Assembly (NCBI RefSeq): GCF_030020805.1
Contig: NZ_CP125098.1
Location: 3,619,501-3,683,500 of the forward strand
DNA: 64,000 nucleotides
Source of the DNA: Paenibacillus sp. RC67
GTDB lineage: Bacteria > Bacillota > Bacilli > Paenibacillales > NBRC-103111
Direction of reading: 5' to 3'
Each line of letters opens with the position of its first letter. Positions within the stretch are counted from its first letter, which is position 1. The translations under genes were made by a program, and so were the position numbers. The notes beneath the pieces are model-generated. The model saw only the letters and a program-made list of their open reading frames with translations, was not told the origin of the DNA and did no database searches. Shown here in pieces: positions 1 to 8,173 of the stretch.

Positions 1-690
1 AATAAATCCGGTTCTTTGGATGCCGTGCCTTGGCCTAAGCTGGGAAACTATGCGGTGGGAGGTGGGATTCGCTCGAATGTACTGGATTTGCTAAAATATG
101 GCCAATGCTTTGTCCAAAGTGGCAGCGATGATGCGATTGTAAATCAGGATTCCGTTAGAAACATGTGGAATCCGGCACATCGAATTGGAAGAATTACCCA
201 CTACGGATATGCCTTGCGAATGACTCCTGACTACTCAGGAGTGACGTTGGTCGAGCACGGAGGCGGGCAACCCGGCGTATCTTCTCACTTTGGTTTTGTA
301 CCTGAAGAAGGATTGGTGGCTGCTGTATTGACGAACGTAGCGAATGTCCCTGCAAGCGACCTGTGGTTATCCGCTATTAACACAGCACTAGGCTTACCTT
401 TGGAACAAAAGAGTAGCATCGAACCGTATTACGAGGCTTCTCTTGAGCAATTGGAGAAGCTCGTCGGCACCTATCGATCGGCTGAAGGCGGGAATCTTAC
501 CATTGTACTCGATGAAGGCAAACCGAAAGCGGAAGTCGACGGCAACACTTTCATGCTACGGGTAAGCAGCGACCATACGCTTGTTATTGAGAACAAGGAG
601 TATCCAATCCGATTCTTCTTTAAGGACGGCCCTGAAGCATGGGCTGCCTTGTATAGTTCTCGTATGTTGACAAGAGTAAGCACGGACTAA
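1..690 (+). CDS. Serine hydrolase, beta-lactamase/class C family, 3' part only
   Basis: The reading frame is open from the first base, so the start lies outside the window. The visible 229 or so residues match the C-terminal half of the beta-lactamase (class C/PBP4*) family: a GGGIRSNVLDLLKYG segment, then HGGGQPGVSS, which corresponds to the HxG active-site motif. The catalytic SxxK motif would lie upstream and cannot be checked. Residues after about 140 form a small C-terminal domain of the kind seen in D-aminopeptidase or esterase-type members. The substrate is unknown. It sits 48 bp upstream of a P1-family peptidase on the same strand, so the two may be cotranscribed. Confidence 0.8.
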   Translation, partial: NKSGSLDAVPWPKLGNYAVGGGIRSNVLDLLKYGQCFVQSGSDDAIVNQDSVRNMWNPAHRIGRITHYGYALRMTPDYSGVTLVEHGGGQPGVSSHFGFVPEEGLVAAVLTNVANVPASDLWLSAINTALGLPLEQKSSIEPYYEASLEQLEKLVGTYRSAEGGNLTIVLDEGKPKAEVDGNTFMLRVSSDHTLVIENKEYPIRFFFKDGPEAWAALYSSRMLTRVSTD

Positions 691-738
691 TAAGAAATAC
701 CACATCTTTCAATATCCTAACGATGGAGAGAATAACGA

Positions 739-1818
739 ATGAGCAAGAAACGTTTTCGCGATTACGGCCTCGTTGTCGGGAAGCTTCCGACAGGAAAGCA
801 CAACAGTATAACGGATGTCCCGGGTGTAGCGGTTGGACATGTGACATTGAAAATGGACCTGCAAGGAACAAATGTTCGGACTGGGGTTACAGCGATTTTG
901 CCGCATCAGGGGAATCCTTTTCGAGATAAAGTCGTTGCTGCTACTCATGTCATCAACGGTTTCGGCAAAACAACCGGACTTATGCAGGTTAACGAGCTCG
1001 GAACTATAGAATCGCCCATAATGCTTACCAATACGTTCAGCGTTCCTGCAGTTACGGAAGGCGCTCTGCAATACATGATGGAGCTGGACGAGGGGATCGG
1101 TGACAAGGACGGCTCATTGAATGTCGTTACAGGGGAGTGCAACGATAAGATGCTGAATGATATGAGAGGCCTTCATGTGGGCCCTGAGCATGCCGTCCAA
1201 GCAATCCGACAAGCTCAGTCTGACCACCCCGTACCGGAAGGTGCTGTCGGGGCTGGTACTGGCATGGTGTGCTTCGGTTATAAAGGAGGAATCGGCACGT
1301 CCTCCAGACGGCTAACGGTGGAAGGCCACGACTATCATATCGGGGTATTGGTTCTGACGAATTACGGCCTCGGTGACGATCTGACTATCCTGGGTCATCC
1401 GGTCGGTGCTTTCCTTCGTCAGAAAACGCTGGAGCGGGGGAATAACGACGGCTCGATCATAATCGTCGTCAGTACGGACCTGCCGCTAGATGCCCGCCAA
1501 TTGCAAAGAATTGCAAAAAGAGCGAGCTTCGGTCTAGCACGAACGGGTTCTATCGCTCATCACGGCAGCGGGGACATCGTGATTGCATTCAGTAACGGCA
1601 ATCGTATTCCACATACCCCAGAAACTGCGTTCATAACATTGAAAAGCATTCGGGAGGATGGACCGCTTATGTCTGAATGTTTTCGTGCGACCGCAGACGC
1701 AACAGAGGAAGCTATCTATAACTCCTTACTTATGGCTGAGACGACTTTGGGACGTGGAGGAAGTGAGGTTCACTCGTTTCCTATTGAGGAAGTGCTGTCG
1801 ATTCTGCGTATACCGTGA
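739..1818 (+). CDS. P1 family peptidase (DmpA-type aminopeptidase, family S58)
   Basis: A 359-residue protein of the self-processing Ntn-fold DmpA/BapA family. The opening ITDVPGVAVGHVTL block, the NGFGKTTGL segment near residue 73 and GAGTGMVCFGYKGG near 171-184 are family signatures. By family alignment the precursor should cleave before Ser239 (context NDG-SIIIVV), which becomes the nucleophile; Asn208 in LTNYG fits the conserved asparagine. Members release N-terminal residues, including D- or beta-amino acids, from small peptides. A ggagag ribosome site precedes the ATG. No signal peptide is visible, so it is probably cytoplasmic. The upstream hydrolase suggests a small peptide-degrading operon, closed by a strong terminator. 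Confidence 0.9.
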   Translation: MSKKRFRDYGLVVGKLPTGKHNSITDVPGVAVGHVTLKMDLQGTNVRTGVTAILPHQGNPFRDKVVAATHVINGFGKTTGLMQVNELGTIESPIMLTNTFSVPAVTEGALQYMMELDEGIGDKDGSLNVVTGECNDKMLNDMRGLHVGPEHAVQAIRQAQSDHPVPEGAVGAGTGMVCFGYKGGIGTSSRRLTVEGHDYHIGVLVLTNYGLGDDLTILGHPVGAFLRQKTLERGNNDGSIIIVVSTDLPLDARQLQRIAKRASFGLARTGSIAHHGSGDIVIAFSNGNRIPHTPETAFITLKSIREDGPLMSECFRATADATEEAIYNSLLMAETTLGRGGSEVHSFPIEEVLSILRIP

Positions 1819-1875
1819 ATGAGAGGAGCCGGATTACAGAGCGTGATCCAATTCAAGTTTTTACGTTTATTTATT

Positions 1876-1926
1876 AGGACAATGTTCTTGTCTGGTGCTA
1901 ACACCAAGAACATTGTCCTTTTTTTG
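1876..1926 (+). terminator. Intrinsic terminator after the P1 peptidase
   Basis: A perfect 15-bp inverted repeat (1876-1890 with 1905-1919) is followed by a run of T. It ends the peptidase transcript. The 62-codon frame running through it is not a gene. Confidence 0.92.
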
Positions 1927-2026
1927 CTCCCTACATACGTTGACGACCTTGGAAGAGTATTCTGTGACAAAATGCTATCCTTGGTGTTGATACCCTTGAA
2001 TCAATAGAAAGATATCTTGATCAATA

Positions 2027-2043
2027 TGTATAACATTTGTATA
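2027..2043 (+). promoter_or_regulatory. Paired TGTATA direct repeat, 11-bp period
   Basis: TGTATA occurs at 2027-2032 and again at 2038-2043, exactly 11 bp apart, with an inverted copy (TATACA) at 2070-2075. It lies about 60 bp before the chemotaxis-receptor gene. The same hexamer and period recur three times at 3489-3516. The spacing is that of CarH/LitR-type MerR operators; the assignment is inference. Confidence 0.45.
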
Positions 2044-2101
2044 ATTCAATATAAATTAGAACTCAAAATTATACATATATCAAGCTTGAAGGGGATAGTT
2101 C

Positions 2102-3028
2102 ATGGTTAGCTTAAGAAATACTGTATATTCCACCACACAAGTACTCGATCAGGATGCGGTTCTTGCAGCAATGGAGCGTTCATTGGCCATGATCGAATTT
2201 GATACCCAAGGGAAAGTTTTATGGGTAAATGATAACTTCGCACGTGCTATGGGATATGAGGCATCGGAAATGCCTGGATTAATGCATCGGCAGTTCTGTA
2301 CACCGGGGTTTGTGAACAGTCCGGAATATACGAAGCTTTGGGATGAATTAAAAAGTGGACATCCTTTCCAGGAAAAAATATTACGGGTCACAAAGGATCG
2401 GCGATTGTTATGGTTTGAGGCAACATATACTCCTGTTTATGACGAGGCAGGTCATGTGATGGCCATTATTAAGGTAGCGACCGATATTAGCGCTCGAGAA
2501 AGCGCTACCACCAAAGTCACAAGCGAATTGCAGCTCATGGCGGAGGATCTCTTAAGACGCACAGAGGAAGGTATTTCCAGTAGCAATGAAATTGCATCCG
2601 CCTTCGAACGAATCGTTAAGGAATCCAATGATAATATGAATTTCCTGCAGTTATTGGAACAGAAGTCCAAATCGGCTCATGGAATTATAAAGTCAATCCG
2701 TGAAATCGCAGAGCAGACCAAATTGCTGTCTTTGAACGCCGCGATTGAGGCCGCGCACGCAGGAGAGCATGGGCGCGGCTTTAATGTGGTAGCAGACGAA
2801 GTTCGCAAGCTGGCTAAACAAGCAGAGGAAGCAACGACAGAAGTGTATTCCAATTTAGAAGGTATTGCCACTCAGATTGAAGGTATTGCAAAAGGTACGA
2901 AACGTTCACAGACGATCATAACAGAAAGCCAAATTCGAATTCAAAGAGCAGTTAATGAATTTATGGGCATCGGTCAAGCAGCACGTCAACTTGATAACCA
3001 AGCGAAAGCATTAGGGGATATGCTATAA
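2102..3028 (+). CDS. Soluble PAS-domain methyl-accepting chemotaxis protein
   Basis: A 308-residue protein with no membrane segment. Residues about 22-130 form a PAS domain (it reads as [19 protein letters not shown], then a WFEATYTPV strand). Residues 150-308 form a shortened MCP signalling coiled coil; its hairpin tip at about 201-240 carries the conserved [21 protein letters not shown] block that contacts CheA and CheW. Such cytoplasmic receptors usually sense redox state or a soluble ligand through PAS; no haem- or flavin-binding residues can be assigned here. The start is fixed by an aaggggat ribosome site. It stands alone, downstream of the paired TGTATA repeats. Confidence 0.9.
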   Translation: MVSLRNTVYSTTQVLDQDAVLAAMERSLAMIEFDTQGKVLWVNDNFARAMGYEASEMPGLMHRQFCTPGFVNSPEYTKLWDELKSGHPFQEKILRVTKDRRLLWFEATYTPVYDEAGHVMAIIKVATDISARESATTKVTSELQLMAEDLLRRTEEGISSSNEIASAFERIVKESNDNMNFLQLLEQKSKSAHGIIKSIREIAEQTKLLSLNAAIEAAHAGEHGRGFNVVADEVRKLAKQAEEATTEVYSNLEGIATQIEGIAKGTKRSQTIITESQIRIQRAVNEFMGIGQAARQLDNQAKALGDML

Positions 3029-3047
3029 AGACAACAAAGAGCCGTGA

Positions 3048-3296
3048 TTACATCCATTCATTTCTTATTGATACTCGTTGTTTTCCTCCTCTCAGGGTGA
3101 TATTATCGTGGAATTTGGACCTGAACCAGCCTGCTACCCGTTGTTCACCGATTCGTTTCAGAACGGGTGACAAAATATTATGGATAACATCTTGAAAGTG
3201 ATAAAGGGAGAACGCAAAGTCGATGGTTTCATTAGCTTTATTGCGATCCAAATCAATCCACCAGTTGAAAATCATCTTGGAGATGCGTCCGACCAC
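3048..3296 (-). pseudogene. Remnant of a MerR/B12-binding (LitR/CarH-like) regulator
   Basis: The minus-strand frame contains TIDFAFSLYHFQDVIHNILSPVLKRIGEQ, very close to the helical cap that precedes the cobalamin-binding fold in MerR-type B12 photoreceptors (usual pattern: A-LHs-EDVI--VL-PVL+RIGELW--GE-S---EHF). After RIGE the frame no longer matches: the conserved W and EHF are lost, and a shifted tail (AGWFRSKFHDNITL) suggests a frameshift. Neither the N-terminal MerR helix-turn-helix nor the Rossmann B12 fold is present. I read it as a decayed fragment. The neighbouring three-copy 11-bp repeat looks like an operator for this regulator class. Confidence 0.5.
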
Positions 3297-3488
3297 TAAG
3301 GGCTATTTTCATAGATAGAAACCTCACAGTCACTCATTGTTAAAATCTTTTCAGTGCTCAAACCGACCGGTTCAGCACCTACTTTTCACTTCGTCATTAT
3401 TATCTCCTTTCACATGTTACTCTCTGCCGGTTGGGCCGACACTATTAGAAAAACTGCATCATCGCTGCCAAGTTGACCATGAATATAT

Positions 3489-3516
3489 TGTACAGAATTT
3501 GTATAGATTTTGTATA
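3489..3516 (+). promoter_or_regulatory. Three 11-bp direct repeats, CarH/LitR-like operator
   Basis: TGTACA at 3489-3494, TGTATA at 3500-3505 and TGTATA at 3511-3516 are exactly 11 bp apart, with AT-rich spacers (GAATT, GATTT). TTGAC just upstream and TATAAAT at the end could be promoter elements. B12-dependent CarH tetramers are known to bind three tandem 11-bp repeats. No intact gene follows on either strand within 250 bp, so this may be a stranded operator. Confidence 0.5.
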
Positions 3517-3709
3517 AATTAATGCGGGAATTTACAATTTGTTAGCGTTTATTTTAACGCGATTCAGGTGCAAGAAATTACCGTAGGCTGCGATAAAATA
3601 TGTCCCATTTGCAATGAATAACACCCACATGCTCCGTCTATGTCGCAATAGTAATGAAAGGGTGAAGGGGCGAAGTTAAGAAAGGATTAGTACTGTAACA
3701 AAAATAAAA

Positions 3710-3748
3710 AAGACGAGAGAGGTTGAGGCCCTTCTCGTCTTTTTTTTC
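3710..3748. terminator. Bidirectional terminator
   Basis: The stem 3710-3718 with 3733-3741 (aagacgaga/tctcgtctt) has T8 on the right and an A-rich tract on the left. It can stop the leftward lyase gene ending at 3786 as well as rightward transcripts. Confidence 0.8.
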
Positions 3749-3785
3749 TGGATAAAACATATTAATTCTAGATTTCACAGCAATG

Positions 3786-5687
3786 TTATTTCGTGTAAAC
3801 CTCGAATTCATTAACGTTTGCTTCGCCCGTACCCGATAAGATCAATAATCGAATGTACCTTGAAGTAATAGGGTTGAAGGTTATTGTTTTTGAGGAACCA
3901 ATTGTAGTGCCGCTTATAATGTCAGTAAAGTTGGTCCCATCATTTGAAGATTGTAGTTTGAAGGAGGCAATACCCGCGTGAGTCGTTTCACAAATAATGA
4001 CCTTGCTGTAAGGTTGGCTTGTGCCCAAATCCACCTGCAACCATTCTCCAGCGATAAGCCCCTTAGAGGAAGCCCAACGAGTGCTCGTAGTGCCGTCAAC
4101 AGCTTTAGCCGCAGAATAAGTGCTGCTCCACTCAGAAGAAGCGACCGCAGTCTTACCTAGAGCCAAGTTAACCCCAACATTTGCTGAAGGACCTACATCG
4201 GTAGTTGTTAACGCTTGGATGACGATAGGAGAGGTTGAATACTGGTCTGCCCCTGTATCTACCGTTGATCTTGTTTGCCCGTCCATATCATGAGTTACAA
4301 ACGAGGTATAGCTCGTATTGGCATATTGGATTGCAGGGCTGCTGGAGGTAAGCTTCTGTAATCCATTTACAGTTGTGAACAGTGGGTCCGTCATCCAGAA
4401 CTCGCTCTGAGCAGCTGTAGTGCCGAGAGTCCCCTGAGCGATATTTTTCGAGAAAACGGTATTAGACACTAGACGCTTGTTCAAAAGGGAAGCAGCGGTA
4501 CCTTTAATAATATTGTTGGCGAACACACTATCAACCGGAGGAAGGTTACTCCCGTGTCCAATGATAATCGGTCTGTTATTAGCGTTAACGATAGTGTTGT
4601 TGACTACTGTGGCTCGGAACACTTGCGCATGTCCAAAGCTGGAATCCGTATACGCATCTCCACCGCCGAACAGAATCGGATACTCGGAGGCTCCGTCAAT
4701 ATAGTTGTTATACACTTTATGATCTTTTTCGTAAAATTTGATGCCTCCTGCACCGGACTTGTTCCCTTGAAGCATGAAGTTGCCGTAGATCGAGTTCTTA
4801 TTGCCGGCACGGGAAGAAAGCATGCCCGATGAGGTCTTGATTGTATTGAAACGAACCGTATTGTTAGAAGCCTTGATAGTAACGATCTCAGCATCGCCAT
4901 CACAATTAACAAAGAGGTTATATTCGACGACCATGTAGGTGTCCTGATAATCGCCTGCCATCCCGGCACAACCAAGGCAAATGGTCTCGAGACCGTTGCT
5001 GTTGTCGTGAAAGTAGTTATGATCGATTTGTGTGTAACGTGGCATATTGGGGTTATAAGGAGATTGGTAATTTGCCCAATCGGTTCGGTCAGTTGGATTA
5101 GTCACACCTGGAATGGTTTGGTAACCAAGCGCCATTATGTAGTGACCACCCACAGTTGCCGGTCCAAATTCACTGTAATCGACGCGATTATTGTTACTAT
5201 TCCCAGCGATCAGAACCCATTCTGTTGTCCCGGTAACATTCAATTGGAAGGTGGAGCGGGTGATCCGATTGTTATTTCCTTCAATTAAGACACCTACGTT
5301 GCGGCTTTTGCCATCAACTGTCTTGGTACCGCCGCTTGTGGTTACTTTAATGCCATTCAACGTCGTGTAATTAGCACCCTGCAGGTGAATAACACCCGTG
5401 TTGAAAACGGCTTTCCCTTGATTGGCTGCTTTAATCTCAATAGGGGCTATAGCCGTTCCTTGAGTTTGGATGGTAAGACCTGAATAGTTTCCATCAGCCA
5501 AAACGATGACATCTCCCGCACTAGCGGACGTTAACGCCGATGCAAGCTGAGAATCATTGCTTACATTAACTGTAGCTGCGTGTGCTTTCGCAGTGAGGAA
5601 AAATAACAAAGATAGTATTGTCAGCACTGAAACCATAGCAAGCAAACTTGTTGTCCTGATGTTGTTTCTGTTAATGATTGCTCCCAT
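3786..5687 (-). CDS. Secreted polysaccharide lyase family 6 (alginate lyase/chondroitinase-B type) with C-terminal CBM32
   Basis: 633 residues from the second ATG, chosen because the aggag ribosome site lies 7 nt before it but only 1 nt before the first ATG. A signal peptide ends at AKAHA (about residue 37). Residues 40-480 are a right-handed beta-helix of PL6 type. The catalytic lysine and arginine fit Lys272 (VTIKASNN) and Arg293 (LSSRAGNKN); most relatives have LRHG rather than SRAG. Residues about 500-633 form an F5/8-type (CBM32) sugar-binding domain (NLALGKTAVASSEWS opening). It should cleave uronic-acid polymers such as alginate or glycosaminoglycan outside the cell by beta-elimination. 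It is monocistronic, with a bidirectional terminator beyond it. Confidence 0.88.
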   Translation of the reverse strand: MGAIINRNNIRTTSLLAMVSVLTILSLLFFLTAKAHAATVNVSNDSQLASALTSASAGDVIVLADGNYSGLTIQTQGTAIAPIEIKAANQGKAVFNTGVIHLQGANYTTLNGIKVTTSGGTKTVDGKSRNVGVLIEGNNNRITRSTFQLNVTGTTEWVLIAGNSNNNRVDYSEFGPATVGGHYIMALGYQTIPGVTNPTDRTDWANYQSPYNPNMPRYTQIDHNYFHDNSNGLETICLGCAGMAGDYQDTYMVVEYNLFVNCDGDAEIVTIKASNNTVRFNTIKTSSGMLSSRAGNKNSIYGNFMLQGNKSGAGGIKFYEKDHKVYNNYIDGASEYPILFGGGDAYTDSSFGHAQVFRATVVNNTIVNANNRPIIIGHGSNLPPVDSVFANNIIKGTAASLLNKRLVSNTVFSKNIAQGTLGTTAAQSEFWMTDPLFTTVNGLQKLTSSSPAIQYANTSYTSFVTHDMDGQTRSTVDTGADQYSTSPIVIQALTTTDVGPSANVGVNLALGKTAVASSEWSSTYSAAKAVDGTTSTRWASSKGLIAGEWLQVDLGTSQPYSKVIICETTHAGIASFKLQSSNDGTNFTDIISGTTIGSSKTITFNPITSRYIRLLILSGTGEANVNEFEVYTK

Positions 5688-5919
5688 TATCATTCTCCTT
5701 TTTTTCTTAAAATAGGATCATCTCGGTCCATGTAAACGGATTCAATTGTTTGTTTTCTCCTTTCCTGTTAGGATAAGTTAATAATAAAAAAAGGTGTAAA
5801 AGGAATAAATGTTTGAGATTAACAATTTTTTGGATGATAATCATTTTTACAATATTGATGAAACTTTTAACACCAAATCGAAACGACTTTGATAATAGTT
5901 TTATAAAGGGGGGACATAA

Positions 5920-6654
5920 ATGAATGATGGGAAAATCATAGGTAAAGGCAATACGGCAACTATATATGAGTGGGAAGAAGGTAAGGCGCTTAAGCTTTTC
6001 AATCACGGGTATCCCAAAAACGCGGTAGAAAGAGAGTTTCAAAACGCAAAGGCAATCCAAAAGTTGCACTTTGCAAAACCAAAGGCATATGAAATCATTT
6101 ATTCCGATGAGCGAATGGGGATTATATATGACAGAGTGGAGGGCGTGTCCCTGTTGGATTGGGTTTTGAAAACAGGTAACCTCCAAGGATGTGCGGAACA
6201 TATGGCAAGGCTGCATAAGACAATCCTTTTGAACAGAGTGAGCAATGTACCGGACTACAAAGAATTTTTAAAATCCAATATATTAAATGCACCATCGGCT
6301 AGTTTATCGGAACAACAAGGAGTATTAGAAATACTGAATGGATTGAAAGATGGAGATACACTTTGTCATGGTGATTTTCATCCGGGTAATATCCTGCTAT
6401 CAAACGGGCAGACAGTAGTTATAGACTTCATGAATGTGTGCCATGGGGAATATTTGTACGATGTTGCAAGAACTATTTTTTTGGTGGAATATACACCCGT
6501 TTCAGCTGATGCAGACGATAGAGAAAAGCTTCTGAGATTTAAGAAAACGGTGGCAGATTTATATCTTATCGAAATGGATGTTACCCGACAAATGATAGAA
6601 GATTATCTATCTATGATTATTACGGCTAGAAAAGGTGAATGTCCCGACGAATAG
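5920..6654 (+). CDS. APH/choline-kinase-like phosphotransferase
   Basis: A 244-residue cytoplasmic kinase-fold protein. The opening GKGNTATIYEW is the nucleotide loop, and CHGDFHPGNILL at about 149-160 is the Brenner catalytic motif (HxDxxxxN). VVIDFMN follows with the metal-binding aspartate. Family members phosphorylate aminoglycosides, choline, homoserine or other small alcohols; the substrate cannot be told here. The ribosome site aaaggggggac is strong. It stands alone at the edge of a region of decayed genes. Drug resistance is possible but not indicated by the sequence. Confidence 0.8.
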   Translation: MNDGKIIGKGNTATIYEWEEGKALKLFNHGYPKNAVEREFQNAKAIQKLHFAKPKAYEIIYSDERMGIIYDRVEGVSLLDWVLKTGNLQGCAEHMARLHKTILLNRVSNVPDYKEFLKSNILNAPSASLSEQQGVLEILNGLKDGDTLCHGDFHPGNILLSNGQTVVIDFMNVCHGEYLYDVARTIFLVEYTPVSADADDREKLLRFKKTVADLYLIEMDVTRQMIEDYLSMIITARKGECPDE

Positions 6655-7158
6655 ATAAAGACAGTATAAGGGCCGATGAATGACATAAGAGAGCTTAGTG
6701 AACAAATAGAACAAGGCTATACCGGTATGTACGAGAAGCCTCGTTAAGCAAAACTATGAATAATGTATGTGTCATACTGATAGGTGACGTGAAAAAAATG
6801 ATTATTTTTTCCATAATTGCCCTCCAACATCTAATTATGACTGTACACAATAGATATATAAAAGTATACATAATATATAATATGTAAACTTAATCTTAAC
6901 AGCAACACTTGTATTACATATTGGAGGGTGACATGCTTATGCATTGTAAACCGTCTATTGCAATATGTGCTAAGCACGCATGCATCAGCGATTACTGATA
7001 GTTGAAAAACTAACTCTATACATACAAACATACATTCGGTATAGTTGTATCATATTTTCCATATTAAGGTTATAATGTAATGTGTCAGTTTCTTATATCG
7101 GAACGTGCGTTCCAGTATTGAAGTATCCTAATTTACTGAAAATGAAAGGGAGGAAGGA
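6655..7158. other. AT-rich interval with only tiny open frames
   Basis: No normal-sized gene. A 23-codon frame at 6676-6747 (MNDIRELSEQIEQGYTG...) reads like the first residues of a lost gene. A hydrophobic 29-codon frame runs from 6798 to 6887 with a poor ribosome site. The peptide at 6933-6998 is listed separately. Confidence 0.4.
6933..6998 (+). CDS. Possible 21-residue cysteine-containing peptide
   Basis: ATG with a very good ribosome site (ttggaggg, 4-5 nt upstream) opens a 21-codon frame reading MLMHCKPSIAICAKHACISD and a final Y. It contains three cysteines and two CxxHA-like positions. An AT-rich tract with a TATAAT-like hexamer lies 50-60 bp upstream. There is no homology I recognise. 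It could be a real micropeptide or chance in decayed DNA. Confidence 0.25.
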   Translation: MLMHCKPSIAICAKHACISDY

Positions 7159-7293
7159 ATGACACAAAATGGAATTGTTTTGGTTGCAAGCGTATCTATA
7201 ATTCGTGAAGACCAAGTTTTGATAATAAAAGAAAACAAACCATCTGTCAGGAATAAATGGAATTTTCCTGGAGGAAGGATTGAACCAGGGTAG
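7159..7293 (+). pseudogene. Truncated Nudix hydrolase (N-terminal 44 residues)
   Basis: A clear start (gggaggaagga then ATG) opens a Nudix N-terminal strand set (ASVSIIREDQVLIIKENKP) ending in WNFPGGRIEPG, then TAG. The stop falls in the middle of the Nudix box, before the metal-binding REXXEE glutamates, so no hydrolase can be made. The following 200 bp show no continuation in other frames. It is a 3' deletion remnant, in line with the other broken genes up to 8.2 kb. Confidence 0.7.
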
Positions 7294-7504
7294 CTGTTCC
7301 AGACGGCGGAGAGGATTCTCCGAATTCATCCGAAAGCTGCAATTAACATTGCCAACATAACCAAGTATGAACGTTTAATTATATTTATCTTTTCCATACA
7401 TATCATTCCTTTCCATATATTAGACAAAAAGGTGTTCAAAAAGTTGTGCATGCGGGGAAAAATGAGACGTGTGGTACTGAAAGGACTATCGTGCGCTTCT
7501 CACC

Positions 7505-7693
7505 ATGTTTAGTAGCTCAGTACTACCGAGGGGGCCCCATGCCCATCTTGATGACCGGGAGACACCGCTAGAAGAGACGCTTGAGACTTTCGACCGACTG
7601 GTCAGATCAGGGAAGGTTCGAGCCATAGGCTGCAGCAATTACGAGCTTCATAGACTGCAAGAAGCCAGAGCCAATCTCAACTGGATCTTCTAA
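7505..7693 (+). pseudogene. Aldo/keto reductase fragment
   Basis: About 45 residues ([19 protein letters not shown] then [19 protein letters not shown]) match the middle of aldo/keto reductases, around the strand that carries GCSNY. Neither the catalytic Tyr/Lys/Asp/His region upstream nor the NADP-binding C-terminus is present. The first dozen residues do not fit the family. It is a small internal fragment of a lost gene. Confidence 0.75.
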
Positions 7694-7728
7694 ATAAACC
7701 AGACTAAACTCACAATACACTCAACTGA

Positions 7729-8172
7729 ATGATTAAGCTCCCTCAAAATGATGAAGGCTCACTCTGCTGGGCAGCAATTCGCGAGGATGCATCCATGAAT
7801 TTTGCAGCGATTACTGAGTTAACGAGCCGACATCCTGATGTAGAACTCATCTTTGTGGAAAGCGGCGGAGACAATTTGGCTGCAACGTTCAGCCCAGAGC
7901 TTGTAGATTTTTCGATCTATATTATCGATGTAGCACAAGGTGAGAAAATCCCTCGCAAGGGCGGCCAAGGGATGATTAAGTCCGATTTGTTCGTGATTAA
8001 TAAAATTGATCTTGCTCCCTATGTGGGGGCGAGCCTTGATGTTATGGAGTCAGACACAAAGACGTTCCGAGGGAATAAACCGTTCGTGTTTACCAATTTA
8101 AAAGAAGATGTCGGTCTTCCAGATATTGTTCATTGGATTAAAGAAAATGCCTTGCTGTCAGGACTTCAATAA
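7729..8172 (+). pseudogene. ureG: Urease accessory GTPase UreG, N-terminally truncated
   Basis: From [10 protein letters not shown] to the end, the frame is a near-consensus UreG ([20 protein letters not shown], then [17 protein letters not shown], then [17 protein letters not shown] with the NKxD guanine motif). The first 60 or so residues, with the P-loop (GxxGxGKT) and the CPH nickel motif, are missing; only GSLCW stands where GGCPH should be. Without the P-loop it cannot hydrolyse GTP, so I call it a pseudogene. It is followed immediately by ureD, as in urease operons, but no ureABC, ureE or ureF is present. Confidence 0.85.
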
Positions 8173-8173
8173 T

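Larger units (their letters stand above)
3029..3785. other. Mostly non-coding interval
   Basis: Apart from the B12-domain remnant, the 11-bp repeats and the terminator at 3710-3748, I see no supported gene here. A short minus-strand open frame near 3300-3390 has no start or recognisable homology. Confidence 0.5.

Noticed and set aside
1819..2007. 62-codon open frame after the P1 peptidase
   Set aside because: It runs straight through a perfect terminator hairpin and has no ribosome site.
5829..5850. Fur box before the APH-like kinase
   Set aside because: Only the ATGATAATCAT core matches; the flanks diverge and the gene has no link to iron.
5707..6216. 169-codon minus-strand frame
   Set aside because: It is antisense to the kinase gene and its upstream region; the composition is not protein-like and the plus-strand gene has the Brenner motif.
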